DNA of 64,000 nt, from positions 51,088,845 to 51,152,844 of the forward strand of contig OX328105.1 of NCBI GenBank assembly GCA_946811185.2. Direction: 5' to 3'. Shown piece after piece: positions 11,520 to 22,500 of this stretch. The notes beneath the pieces were generated by a model. The model saw only the letters and a list, made by a program, of their open reading frames with translations. It made no database searches and had not been told where the DNA came from. Position numbers and translations under genes: made by a program. This DNA is from Hippopus hippopus (taxonomy: Eukaryota > Mollusca > Bivalvia > Cardiida > Cardiidae). The first letter of the stretch is position 1, and the number at the start of each line of letters is the position of its first letter.

Positions 11520-13280
11520 AAGTCTAGAGTCACTACGACGATGGTTCCGATGTTGCCTTATGGCGGCTTTAGTCAAAGTAGTGACTACACAGTCACCTCA
11601 AGGTGGCTATGGTTACTATGGTAATTTCCACGTTGCCATCTTGTGAGTGAAGTCTTAGTATCAATTCCAGTGTCATTTCGAAGTGGTGTAGTCACTGTGG
11701 TGATTCAAACGTCGTTCTTTGGCGGCTGTAACCCCCGTGTGGTGATTCCAGCATTGCCACCAGGAAGCTGTAGTAACTGTTATAATTGTTCAGTCGTTGC
11801 TAGCTGGTGGCTTTAGCCTGTATAGAGAATCCAACATTGCCCCCATGTGGCTATAGTCTGTATGGTGAATCCAACATCGCCACATTGGGGCTGTTGTCTG
11901 TATGGTGAATCCAACATCGCCACCTTGTGGCTGTAGTCTGTATGGTGAATCCAACATTGCCACCTTGTGGCTATAGTCTGTAAAGTGAATCCAACATTGC
12001 CACCTTGTGGCTGTAGTCTGTATGGTGAATCCAACATTGCCATCTTGTGGCTATAGTCTGTAAAGTGAATCCAACATTGCCACCTTGTGGCTGTAGTCTG
12101 TATGGTGAATTTAACATCGCCACATTGTGTCTCTAGTCTGTATAGTAAATCCAACATTGCCACCTTGTGGCTATAGTCTGTAAAGTGAATCAAAACATTG
12201 CCACCTTGTGGCTGTAGTCTGTATGGTGAATCCAACATTGCCACCATGTGGCTGTAGTCTGTATGGTAAATCCAACGTCGCCACACTGTGGCTCTAGTCT
12301 CTATACTGAATCAAAACATTGCCACCTTGTGGCTATAGTCTGTATGGTGAATCCAACATTGCCACCTTGTGGCTGTAGTCTGTATGGTGAATCCAATTTT
12401 GCCAACTTGTGGCTGTAGTCTGTATGGTTAATCAAACATTGCCACCTTGTGGCTGTAGTCTGTATGATTAATGCCACGTTGCTACCTTGTGGCTATAGTC
12501 TGTATAGTAAATCCAACATTGCCACCTTGTGGCTGTAGTTTGTATAGTGATTCCAACATGGCCACCTTGTGGCTATCGTCTGTATGGTGAATCCAACGTT
12601 GTCACCTTGTGGCTGTAGTTTGTATGGTGAATCAAACATTGTCACCTTGTGGCTGTATTCTGTGTGGCGAATCCAACATCGCCACATTATGGCTCTAGTC
12701 TGTATAGTGATTCCAACATTGCCACCTTGTGGCTATAGTTTGTATGGTGAATCCAACATTGTCACCTGGTGGCTGTAGTCATTGTGGTGGTTCAAACATT
12801 GCCACCTGGTGGCTGAAGTCTGTATGATGATTCAAACATTGCCACCTGTTTGCTGTAGTCACTTCAGTGATTCCAACATTACCACCAGGTGGCTGTGGTC
12901 ACTATAATTGTTCAATAGTTGCCACCTTGTGGCTGTAGTCACTGTGGTGATTCCAACATTGCCACTACGTTGCTGAAGTCACTATAACTGTTCTTTAATC
13001 GTTGCCACCTGGTGGCTGTAAACGGTATGTTGATTCCAACATTTCCACCAGATTAGAGCAGTCACTATAATTTTTCAGTCGATGCCACCATGTGGCTGTA
13101 GTCACTGCTGTAATTCCAACATCGCCACCTGGTGGCTGTAGTCACTATAATTGTTCAATAGGCGCCACCTTGTGGGTGTAGTCACTGTTGTGATTCCAAC
13201 ATCGCCACCTGGTGGCTGTAGTCACCATAATTGTTCAATCGTTGCCACCTGGTGGCTGTAGTCGTTCATGACGATTCCTA
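11520..13280. repeat. 40-bp minisatellite (unit 1)
   Basis: Tandem 40-bp units of the form GTCTGTATGGTGAATCCAAC then ATTGCCACCTTGTGGCTGTA. The array is most regular from 11815 to 12780. The right part (12780-13270) carries variants with CACTATAATTGTTCAAT. As 3 x 40 = 120, open frames show a 40-residue period. Confidence 0.92.
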
Positions 13281-13447
13281 CGTCACCACATGTCTATAGT
13301 CTATAGGACGGTTCCGGTGTCGCAACATGCTGGACATAATCCCTAACGATGGTCACTGCGCCTTGGAACATGTCTCTTATATAGTTTTCTTACTGTATGG
13401 AAAAACAAAACAAATGAAAACAAAAACTATATTTGGCTTCTCATTTC

Positions 13448-14012
13448 TATCACAAGCTTTTTAACTCTTTATCAAACGACAATATTTTAGACTGGTCCAA
13501 ATTAAAAGAATTTCCAGACAACGAATTAAATATTGCAAATATGGTGAGATTTGTCTTTGGTCGGATAGAAAACATTGTAAGACAGCATTGTTTTGGTCAA
13601 GAGTTGATTCATAAACACGGAAACATATTTGAAGCAATTGACATAAAAAACATTATTATAAAATATGCATTATTGACAAGAGTTAGGATATGATACATGT
13701 ATAAGTGTGAAAACAATGTGGCAATATGAAAATTATTTAACTAACAAGAATTCATTCTTAGAAGATAACGTGTCAGGAAAGGTGACCTAGCTTTTTTCAA
13801 ACAACGAACTTTTACAGTGGTTTAAATTAAAAGCTGCTGCAGAGGACAAATAAAATGTGGCCGAAATGATAAACTTTGTTTCTGAAAGGATAAAAAAACA
13901 TTGTGAGGAAAAGGAGAAAATGCTGTTTACTCTCATTTTCCCCTTTTTCCACAATGATTTCAAGTCTTCTTTCGTAGGGTCGTTAAAGCTCAAGATTATG
14001 TAATAAAAGGTC
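13448..14012. mobile_element. Two MITE family zeta remnants (unit 1)
   Basis: Near 13448-13590 (AACTCTTTATCAAACGACAA) and 13786-14012 (GAGGAAAAGGAGAAAATGCT with TTTCCCCTTTTTCCACAATG). Short open frames here are the element's own. Counterpart 42420-42980. Confidence 0.55.
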
Positions 14013-14086
14013 AACCAATGGATTATTCAGATAACTCTTGTAGGGTAAAATAACGTACACATACTAAATTTGAGACTGAATTAAAT

Positions 14087-14262
14087 GAGCCATGCTCTGT
14101 GAAATGCGGTTTTAATGTACCTGGAAAAAAATATATCGACTTATGTCAGCCTACGCAGTCCGCACGGGCAGATGTGTCGAAGCTCTTTGCTTTTCGTAAA
14201 GTTTTTTCATGTCAGAGGACCCTTCTACCTCATTATTAAGTCGGTTTTTATACAAAATGGAG
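14087..14262. mobile_element. MITE family alpha, 3' of gene A
   Basis: Left half (GAGCCATGCTCTGTGAAATG) through GTCAGCCTACGCAGTCCGCA to TTCTACCTCATTATTAAGTC. Right end missing. Counterpart 43055-43230. Confidence 0.65.
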
Positions 14263-14689
14263 AGACAGAGACAGAGAGACACAAAGAGAGCACATTACCT
14301 TTTGTCGTCTTTCAAAGTGTTTATTCATCCATAAACATTCGTCTTCCAAGGCAAAGCTGTAGTAGATCAAACAGACACAAAATCTTGCTGTAAATAAGCA
14401 GATGATTAATTACGATGAAAAATCTTTACAAATACCATTTCAGGATCAGTGCCAGGCAAGAGATATGCTCCGCTCCGCCTTTCTAAGCAAACAACAATAT
14501 TTAGAGGAATGGATCAGAGCGTCATTCTTAGCCTAGCAAACAACATAAGATCAGTTTCTTTCAGTTAAGTCTCCCTAGGTAAGCATACTATCATGACAAT
14601 TGCAAAAAAGACGACTAAGAATACGTATCGTGAGAATTTAGCATGAGGCTGTGTTCATGCTATCTGCCACTTCAGATTTCAGTTTGTCT
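14263..14689. other. Intergenic, no gene seen (unit 1)
   Basis: Includes a short GAGAGACA-rich run at 14260-14290. No gene or clear repeat otherwise. Counterpart 43231-43659. Confidence 0.45.
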
Positions 14690-15010
14690 CGTAGTTATGC
14701 GCGTACAATTTGCAAGTACATGTACAATAAAGAGTATGGATTACTGGTAGTTATGTGCAAAGTCGTGCACAAAGTATTGCACTATTTGTTATGCAATTAG
14801 AATTTGCAAGTACATGACGTCATTCTGAAGTGTGTAGTGCTGGCAGTTATGCGCAAAGTAGCGTTACATTACTTTGGGAAAAGGGGTAATCATACACAAA
14901 GTTTCACACTAGCAGTTATGCGCATAGAATATGCAAGTACATGTACATTGGAACATTCTAAAGTGTGAAGTACTGATTGTAGTGCGCAAAGTAGAGTTAC
15001 ATTACTTTGG
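14690..15010. repeat. Short dimeric repeats with a CRE (unit 1)
   Basis: Six degenerate repeats of GTAGTTATGCGC(A)AAGT alternating with GAATTTGCAAGTACATG. One repeat contains a perfect TGACGTCA at 14815-14822. Lies about 1.5 kb past the gene A stop. Counterpart 43660-43980 (CRE 43783-43790). Confidence 0.5.
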
Positions 15011-15027
15011 GGCACCGGTAGTATTTA

Positions 15028-15200
15028 ACAACCATTCTTATGGACATTCTTAGTCTTTTTTTCTAAAAAAAAAATGGCAAATTTTAAAAGTAACCCATGT
15101 TCTGATTGGCAAAACCAAATAGTTTAGCAAATCAGAAGTTGTGTCACTCTCTAAAACCAGAATAAGACAAAGAATGTTCTTAAGAATGGTTGGTGAATAT
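15028..15200. mobile_element. MITE family epsilon, 3' of gene A
   Basis: Family epsilon: ends AACCATTCTTA...and TTAAGAATGGTTGGTGAATA, inner inverted AAAGTAAC...GTTACTTT and CTGATTGGC/GCAAATCAG, about 170 bp. Counterpart 43995-44170. Confidence 0.7.
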
Positions 15201-15780
15201 GGATCCTGGTAGTCATGCTGAAAAAAACTCTTACGTCACTTTGGAAGACCTATTATAGTTATCCTCAAAACATCTCGAGTTAAATGTTGGGCTGAAAAAA
15301 ATTGCAGCAGAAATTTTTTAAAACAACCATGTAAATCGGGTAAGTGTTAAGGTTTGAAACAAGAAAAACATACTAAAGTATTGTGGCAAAGGAGAATTAC
15401 GCAATAAAGAGCTATTTTCTCCTGTTACCACAATATTTTCAACAGGGCTCTACTTCAAGACAAAAATAAGTGTGTAAAGGGAGGTAATGAGTTCAGTTGT
15501 TTACTCACCTATATTTAGTTCCCTTGATTTACAACGAATCTAAAAAGCAGATTTCATGCATGCAAATAGAGTACATGACACCCAATTTTATCCTGACCTA
15601 CAAGCAGTTATCAGCTTTGAAAAATGTTGTAGGAAGATGAGAGATTGCTCGTAACGACCAACTTCTTTTTCAAAGAATACGTCTTTTTCCACAGGGTTCA
15701 GATAAAAAGGGCAACGTTTATAAGTTACTTTAGTGTACAACGAATCTAATATGACCTTATTCATGGCGCTTTTTCAGGAT
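15201..15780. other. Intergenic, no gene seen (unit 1)
   Basis: Contains a zeta-like remnant near 15365-15440 (AAAGTATTGTGGCAAAGGAG; CTCCTGTTACCACAATATTT). Otherwise featureless. Counterpart 44171-44750. Confidence 0.45.
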
Positions 15781-15940
15781 CTGTATTCATGAACCATTCT
15801 TAAGAATATTCTAGGTCGTAACCTTAAGAATTTTTCAAATTTGAAAGTAACGTAAACGGTTTGGCCAATCAGACGTTACGTTACTTTGTACATCTAGGTT
15901 AAGACTAGGAATGGAATCAAGAATGGTTGGTGAATACGGA
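15781..15940. mobile_element. MITE family epsilon, 3' of gene A
   Basis: Starts GTATTCATGAACCATTCTTA and ends GAATGGTTGGTGAATACGG, with inner inverted AAGTAACGTAA / TTACGTTACTT. Counterpart 44751-44910. Confidence 0.7.
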
Positions 15941-16216
15941 CCAACATCTTACAAAGATGTTTTCAAAGAAATCGTCTTTTGCCATATTACTTTCAGACAA
16001 TTAAATGTTTCTATCCGTGTATACTAATCACATAAAAAGTTTATTTAGTAAACCTATTACTAGAATAAAACAAAAGTACCGCATGCGGTTGCCAAGGCTC
16101 GACTGCAGTTGCTTTTAGAAACAGATTGATTTTCAGTGAAAATTCTAAGTCTAGAAAAGGGGCATAACTGTTTCAAAACATTTTGACGGTTATCTGCCCA
16201 TTAAAAATGCCAAAAG

Positions 16217-16222
16217 TTTATT
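16217..16222 (-). terminator. Putative polyA signal, gene A
   Basis: AATAAA on the minus strand about 205 nt past the stop. A second AATAAA lies at 16045-16040. Confidence 0.45.
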
Positions 16223-16360
16223 GCACGACGACGGAGAAGCCGATAAAGACGACAACACAGATCATGACATAGGCTTTGACAATACCTCTACGTTCTCTTC
16301 GAAAACAGCGTAGCTATTAATCTATCTCTACCTTCGCTATACCGGAAGACGAGCCCTACG

Positions 16361-16379
16361 CCCCGCTCTGAGAGCGGGG
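16361..16379. other. GC hairpin in gene A 3' UTR
   Basis: CCCCGCTCTGAGAGCGGGG, a perfect 8-bp stem with a 3-nt loop, begins about 48 nt after the stop codon. It is conserved in gene B. Function unknown; an RNA structure in the 3' UTR is possible. Confidence 0.5.
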
Positions 16380-16426
16380 CCCGAACCCATCCTACGCCCA
16401 ACCTCCTCCCCTTAAACATCTCAACT

Positions 16427-16549
16427 CTAACCCTGGCCGACTCGGCCGTGACCTTCACCCTTCAGGTTGGCACCATCACCGTCGTCATCATCGCCGAACT
16501 CATTCAAGATATCATCCATTAAAAGTTCCTCTTCCACGCTGAATTTAGT
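16427..16549 (-). CDS. Gene A exon 9 (terminal half module)
   Basis: 123 nt including TAG, with acceptor ATTCCAG|ACTAAA. Residues 553-592: [18 protein letters not shown] matches the start of the module, followed by an Asp run and a Gly-rich tail ending GRVGQG. The basic half of the module is absent. A likely polyadenylation signal lies about 205 nt downstream. Confidence 0.8.
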   Translation of the reverse strand, partial: TKFSVEEELLMDDILNEFGDDDDGDGANLKGEGHGRVGQG

Positions 16550-19500
16550 CTGGAATATTCGAAATGAAACGATACCAGCTGCAGGTCGTAATCAATGATG
16601 GTATCAGAAATAAGCAATCTTGGACATATGAGCCATGTTCTGGGAAAAGAGCAATTAATTTAATGCCTCTCCATGATGCATTATGTCAAGCAAGTCATCA
16701 TATGGCTTGCAACACACGAAAAGGGGCATACTTGCTAAGTATCATGCATCTAGGAGATGCTTTAAACCACTTTTGCAAGAGTATGGTTCGCATAACTTTG
16801 AAATTTCATGCTCAGCTGAATTGGGGGTGCAAACAAAAGTTTTACAAGCACTAGCCCCTGCAACACTAACGCCCTTTAGGCTGGAACAGAAGTAGCAGAC
16901 ATAGTAGAACAAAGCTCGGGGTACGTATTCACCAACCATTCCTAATGCAGTTTCTGATTGGCTAAACTATTTGAGCCATCATCTATAAAAAGGGGGCTTA
17001 AAGTACCTTCAAAATAAGAATAAGATTAAAAATGTTCTTAGGAATGAGACTGGTAGGTGAATACGGAGCCAGATTGCATGACAGACCTAATTTATCATCA
17101 AAAAATCGTGCTAAGCAGTGAAAAGGTTAAGCCAGTAGTACTATTCTGAAATACAGCAGTTTTGATCAGTAACTATGTATATCCTGTTGTTTTTGTGTCA
17201 CTTACCACATTTGACTCGACTTTCTGTTCATCTTTCTTCACTTTGTTCACGATTTCGTCCAGCACCTCTGTGACCTTGTCATTCTTCTTTACCTGAACGA
17301 TTCCATATAAAACCCTGTTAGAATTTGAGCCATGCTCTGGCAAAAGTGGAGTTTAATGCATCTCCGTGATGCATTGTACCAAACAAGTCATCGCAAAATT
17401 GTGGACCCATAAGATCCATTTTGTCTAACAAGCGACTAAATCATCAAGTAGACTGGTCCTTGGCCATGCAGAAATTGACCCATAGCAAGAAGTTTCATAC
17501 TTTTTGCAGATGCATTAAGCCCCATTTTCACAGTGCATGTTTCATTTCTTTATTTCAATCATTGAATAATTCAAAAATATTGAATCATCTGAAAATTTGG
17601 AATGAACTTGTCGTATGGGATAAACTGCAACAGAAGGTAAAGGGCCGTTTCGTCAACCATTTTAAGTTACGTTCTATTTCACAAGAACCTTTAGAATTTA
17701 GAGAGTTAACACGATCTCTGATTGGCTAAACCAGATGGCGCCAATGAATTTGAAACAAGAGCATTTATGCTGAGGAATAACTGAATGTCACCACAAAGAA
17801 CATATCAATCAGTCAAATGACAAAAATAACTTACTGAGGCGGAATCTTCTCCATTATCGTCCAATTTATATCCAGATGCGAAAGTACCCGGTTCTGGGCT
17901 AGGCACGTGACCGGAAGTGGCCATTTTCTTTGCCTTCTTTACCCTCCTTCTTAAAGCCCTTTCTCTCCTGGCCTCGGCACGAGCCATCTTGGTATTTAGT
18001 GTGTCCCTCTTCTCCTTGGTGTCTTGTTCATCGATAATGTCTTGCATCAATTTCTTGTCGTCTTTGGTAAAAGTCGTCTGCAAAATAGTAAATATATATA
18101 ATTGAGTAATGCTCTGTGAAAAGGGTCGTAATGCATCTGCAAAAAGTATCGACCTATGCTGATAGTTTGTACTCCACATGTCAAAGGACCTGTCTACCTC
18201 ATGATTTAAGTGGTTGTTAAACAAAACTGATTTTATGGCTCAAGAATTATGTGATGACTTACACGGTATAATGGATCACGGAGGGGCGTGAAACCCCATT
18301 TTCCAAGTGTATGGCAGTCAGACATCTCTAATCTAGAAATTGATTAAGGATGCATTCGTCGGTTTACTTCGAAAACCTCGTAACTACAGCTTGTTACAAG
18401 CTGTAGTTACGAGGTTTTTGAAGTAAACCGACGCATTGCTTATTATCGCCGGTCCGAAAGAGATCTGTTTGAGCACTCTTGTGCATATTCAGTTAGAAAA
18501 TATACATATGTCGCGACACAGCGAGATAGTATTAGGAATACATAGGGCCCGTAATGTAGACGAAGTTTTAAGTTAGCCATATCGAGAATGACGAATTAGA
18601 ACTGATAGCCTAAATATACTTATTAGACACTGCATCGCAATGTAATATGCCTCCATTTGTTAAATTGGTTGCATTTGGTTGTACTTCATAAATGATGCCA
18701 TTGATTTTTGTTGGCGTGTGATCCTGTTAGTAAGGACAATATTTCATTCAAAATGGTTGGTGAATAACTGGCCAACGAAGCACAACTTACAGTAGAACAG
18801 GTTGGGATGTCAGTAGTATCGGCATCAACAGTGTCTGCTTTAGTAGCAACTGGAGCCTTGTCGTCAGACGTTTCTCTTGTTGCCAAACGTTTGGCTGTCT
18901 TGGACTTCCTTTCTAGAATCTTCTGTCTTCTCGCAATAGCCTCACTCATCTTGTTGTCTAGTTCGAGCTTCTGTTGCTGAAGGTCAGCCTCAGCTACAAT
19001 ATCCTCCATCATGCACTCCTCTTCCACGCTGTATTGTTGCTGAAGAAAAACAATTGATCTCCATATTAAAATGGGATTAATTAGTTACTACCAATAACCA
19101 AATCTTGACGCAATGGGGGCTGCATATCTAAGTAGTGTTCTCTGCCTACGATAGTCAAAGAAATCAGAATTAGAACTTTATTTAGACTATAGTTGCCGTA
19201 TACGGACCAAAAGTTAGATTTTGATCAAAGGACTGCATATGCCAAAAGCTGATTTTCGTATCCATTATAAATATTTGAGACTACACCTTTGAATTGCCCT
19301 AGACGTTTTGTCTCAACCAAACAGAAAGTTCATCAGGCACAGACGTTCTCAATCTTATATCCCAAAATTTTCTAAATTTGAAAGTAACACAATTTATGAT
19401 TTGCTAAAGCAAATGGCTTAGCCAATTAGAACTTGTGTTACTTTCAAATTCAGAAAGTTCTGGAGAATAAGACCAAGAACGTTTTTAAGAATGGTTGGTG

Positions 19501-22500
19501 AATACAGCCCCCTGGAACATTCTTACACTGGAATCCTAAATATTGATTTTATCAAAGCAAGAAAAAAGAAATTGTACAGAGGTTGTAGGCTCTTCAGTCT
19601 TAACTTCAGCGGTGTCACTGGCGACTGGAGCCTCGTCTTCAACAGTCTCTCTTTTTGCCAGACGTTTGGCTTTTTTGGCCCTCTTTGCAAGAAGTCTCTC
19701 TCTCCTAGCAATGGCCTCGTTCATTTTATTCTCCTGTTGCAGTTTCTGTTGTTTCAGATCATCTTCTGCTACAATGTCTGTCATCAGTTTTTCCTCTTCG
19801 GTAGTAAACTGTCCCTATTAAATAGAAACATCAATATTATCTTTAATATGTTACAGGTACAACATTCTGGCCCTGTCTAAATATTTTAGCGAAAGAGAAG
19901 TTGTGTTACTTTCAAATTCAGAAAATTCTAAAGAATAAGACCAAGAATGTTTTTAAGAATGGTCGGTGCGTACAGACCCCTTGAACATTTTTACACTGGA
20001 ATCCTAAAGTTGCTTCGATTTTCATCAAAGCAACGAAAAAATAAATAAATAAATAACATTAATTAAACTTACAGAAGTTGTGGGCTCTACAGTCTTTACT
20101 TCAGCGGTATCACTGGCGACTGGAGCCTCGCCTTCAACAGTTTCTCTTTTTGCCAGACGTTTGGCTTTTTTTGCCCTCTTTGCGAGAAGTCTCTCTCTTC
20201 TAGCTATGGCCTCATTCATTTTGTTTTCCTGTTGCAGTTTCTGTTGTTTCAGATCATCTTCTGTAACAATTGCTGTCATCAGTTGTTCCTCTTCCATAGT
20301 AAACTGTCCCTATTACATAGAAACGTCAATATCATTTTTTAATGTATGGCCTGCAACACAAGAAAAGGGGCATTCGGACATTTGCGTAAAGTGTCGTCTC
20401 GGATCAGCCTGCGCAGTCCGCGCAGGCTAATCCGAAACGACACTTTCCGTTTTTAGGTAACTTTCTGTTTTGCGCAAGCCTACTGTAGCACAAAATCTAA
20501 TGTAGTCGTAAAGTGCCGTCTCGGATTAGCTTGCGCGGACTGCGCAGGCTGATCCGAGACGACAATTTACGCAAATGTCCGAATGCACCTTTTCGCGTGT
20601 TGCAAGCCATATACATGTACAAAATTCTGGTTCTATTTCTTTGAAAGAAGATATAAAGTTTGATTGGAGCTGTGCTCTGGGAAAACGGGGTTTAATGTAT
20701 CTCTGTGGTACATGATACCTATCAAGTCATCACATAATTAATTATGGATCTATAAAATCCATTATGTCTAGTAGCCATCTGAATCAAGAACTTTAATAGC
20801 AAAAGTTTTTGACCCAGATCAGCCTGCGCGGACTGAGCAGGTTGACATTGGTTGATACATATTGCAGATGCATAAAAACCCCTTTTCACAGAGCATGGTC
20901 CATTTTTAAAACTAAACAAGAACGTAAACGAATCTTTCACGCACGATTCTTGTCTGAAGAAATAAGATGAATCATACTAAATGTTTCAATAAGAAAAATG
21001 TCATCAAACTAATTGACAAAGGTATATGAGATCGATTATTCAACAAAAGTAATGTGCTTTCGCTAGAAAGTCTGAAAAAATAAAAAGATCGTGACGCTAC
21101 ACCATTTTAATATCAGCCTGATCCAGGATCATAATATAGTATTATAATAATTAGCCCGAATCCTATCGATAATGAAAGCCAAAAATAGAGTCAGGGTGCG
21201 AAGCCCCAACGCAATCTCATTACAAAGAAAAAAGATTCTTCTTTAATTCTTATGCTGTAGTAGCAGCAGCAGCCATTTCAGGTGTATATGGCCATTGAAG
21301 TGTCTTTAAGCACGACGCAGTTTAAAACAAACAAACAAAAAAAAAATAGCCACAAGAAAATCACACCAAAGTGGCATTACCTTGTTTTCGGGAGCTGCTT
21401 CATCAGTAGAAGCCTTGTCAGGTGTCAATTGTCCTAGATTTCTCCTAAAGCACAATTCATTTACAACCAAAGAAAACATAACCAGCCCTAAAAAAACCAC
21501 TAAAGTATTAAATTACCTTATTTTCGGGAGCTGCATCGGTAGTACCAGCCTTGTCATGTACTGGAAGTGTATCAGCAGTACCAGCCATGTCAGATACCGG
21601 AAGTGTATAAGCAGCAGCAGAAAATTCAGGTTTGGGTTTCTTCTTTCTCTTCTTCAGCATTTCTTCCCGTCTTAATTCAGCCTGTTTTTGCTTATCAGCC
21701 AACTTTTGTCGGGCTTCCTCGATCTGATCTTTCTCCAAGATCTCCTCCATCATGGCTTCCTCTTCGACAGTGAAAATATTCTAAAATATATGGTAGCAAG
21801 GATATGGTCTGAGATATCGTTTAATCTTTTATCACACATTTTTAAACGATCTTGAGATTTTCTTCTTTTCCCACGATGTTTTCTACCCATTTATCGAAGT
21901 ACCCCCATTATTTCACCCACGTTTTCCTGCAAGTTATCTTTTCACCACATTTTTTTTTCAAAAGCCTTTTTTTTTTTTGTCACAGACGTTAAAACTCGAG
22001 ATGGTTTGGTACAGGGTTAAAAGGCAGTTTTTTTTTCTTTCTTTCTTTCTTTTACATCATTGTTTTATATTTATCTACCAAATCTTAATTCACGTGGATA
22101 ATCATAATCTTTATCTATCAAGAGTGTCGTTTGCTGATTGGTCGGGTTCTAGGGAGGTAGGCCTACGTAAGTTGTCGTTTACAGAAATCTAAACATTGCG
22201 ATCATGCTTGCATGATTAATTCACTGTATATACTCGACTATAAGACGCCCTAAAATTTGAAGTAAATTTTGACCGTGATAAAAGGGTTCGCGCCTTATTG
22301 CCAAGTCCACCTTAAAGTCGAGTATTTACGGCGAATCCCTGCATGCAAATGAAACATAGTTTGGCAAAAGGGGGTTAAATGCATCTCTGTGATGCATTAT
22401 ACCAAGCAGGTCATCACCTAAAGATCCATAAAACCCATTTTGTCTAACAACAGGCCGAATAATGAGGTAGAATGGTTCTTGGATATGCAGAAAACTTACC

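Noticed and set aside
11813..12286. 157-codon minus-strand frame with 40-residue repeats (also 40539-41012)
   Set aside because: It is the 40-bp minisatellite read three times per 120 bases; lengths and frames differ between units.
11815..12780. CRISPR-like regular repeats
   Set aside because: The 40-bp units are contiguous and variable with no unique spacers, in a eukaryotic context.
19491..19880. 129-codon plus-strand frame, and 116 codons at 20080-20430
   Set aside because: Antisense shadows of exons 5 and 4, which have splice sites and module homology on the minus strand.
22490..22500. GTAAGT on the minus strand as an exon donor
   Set aside because: It lies inside a family alpha MITE with no coding frame or acceptor of fitting phase.
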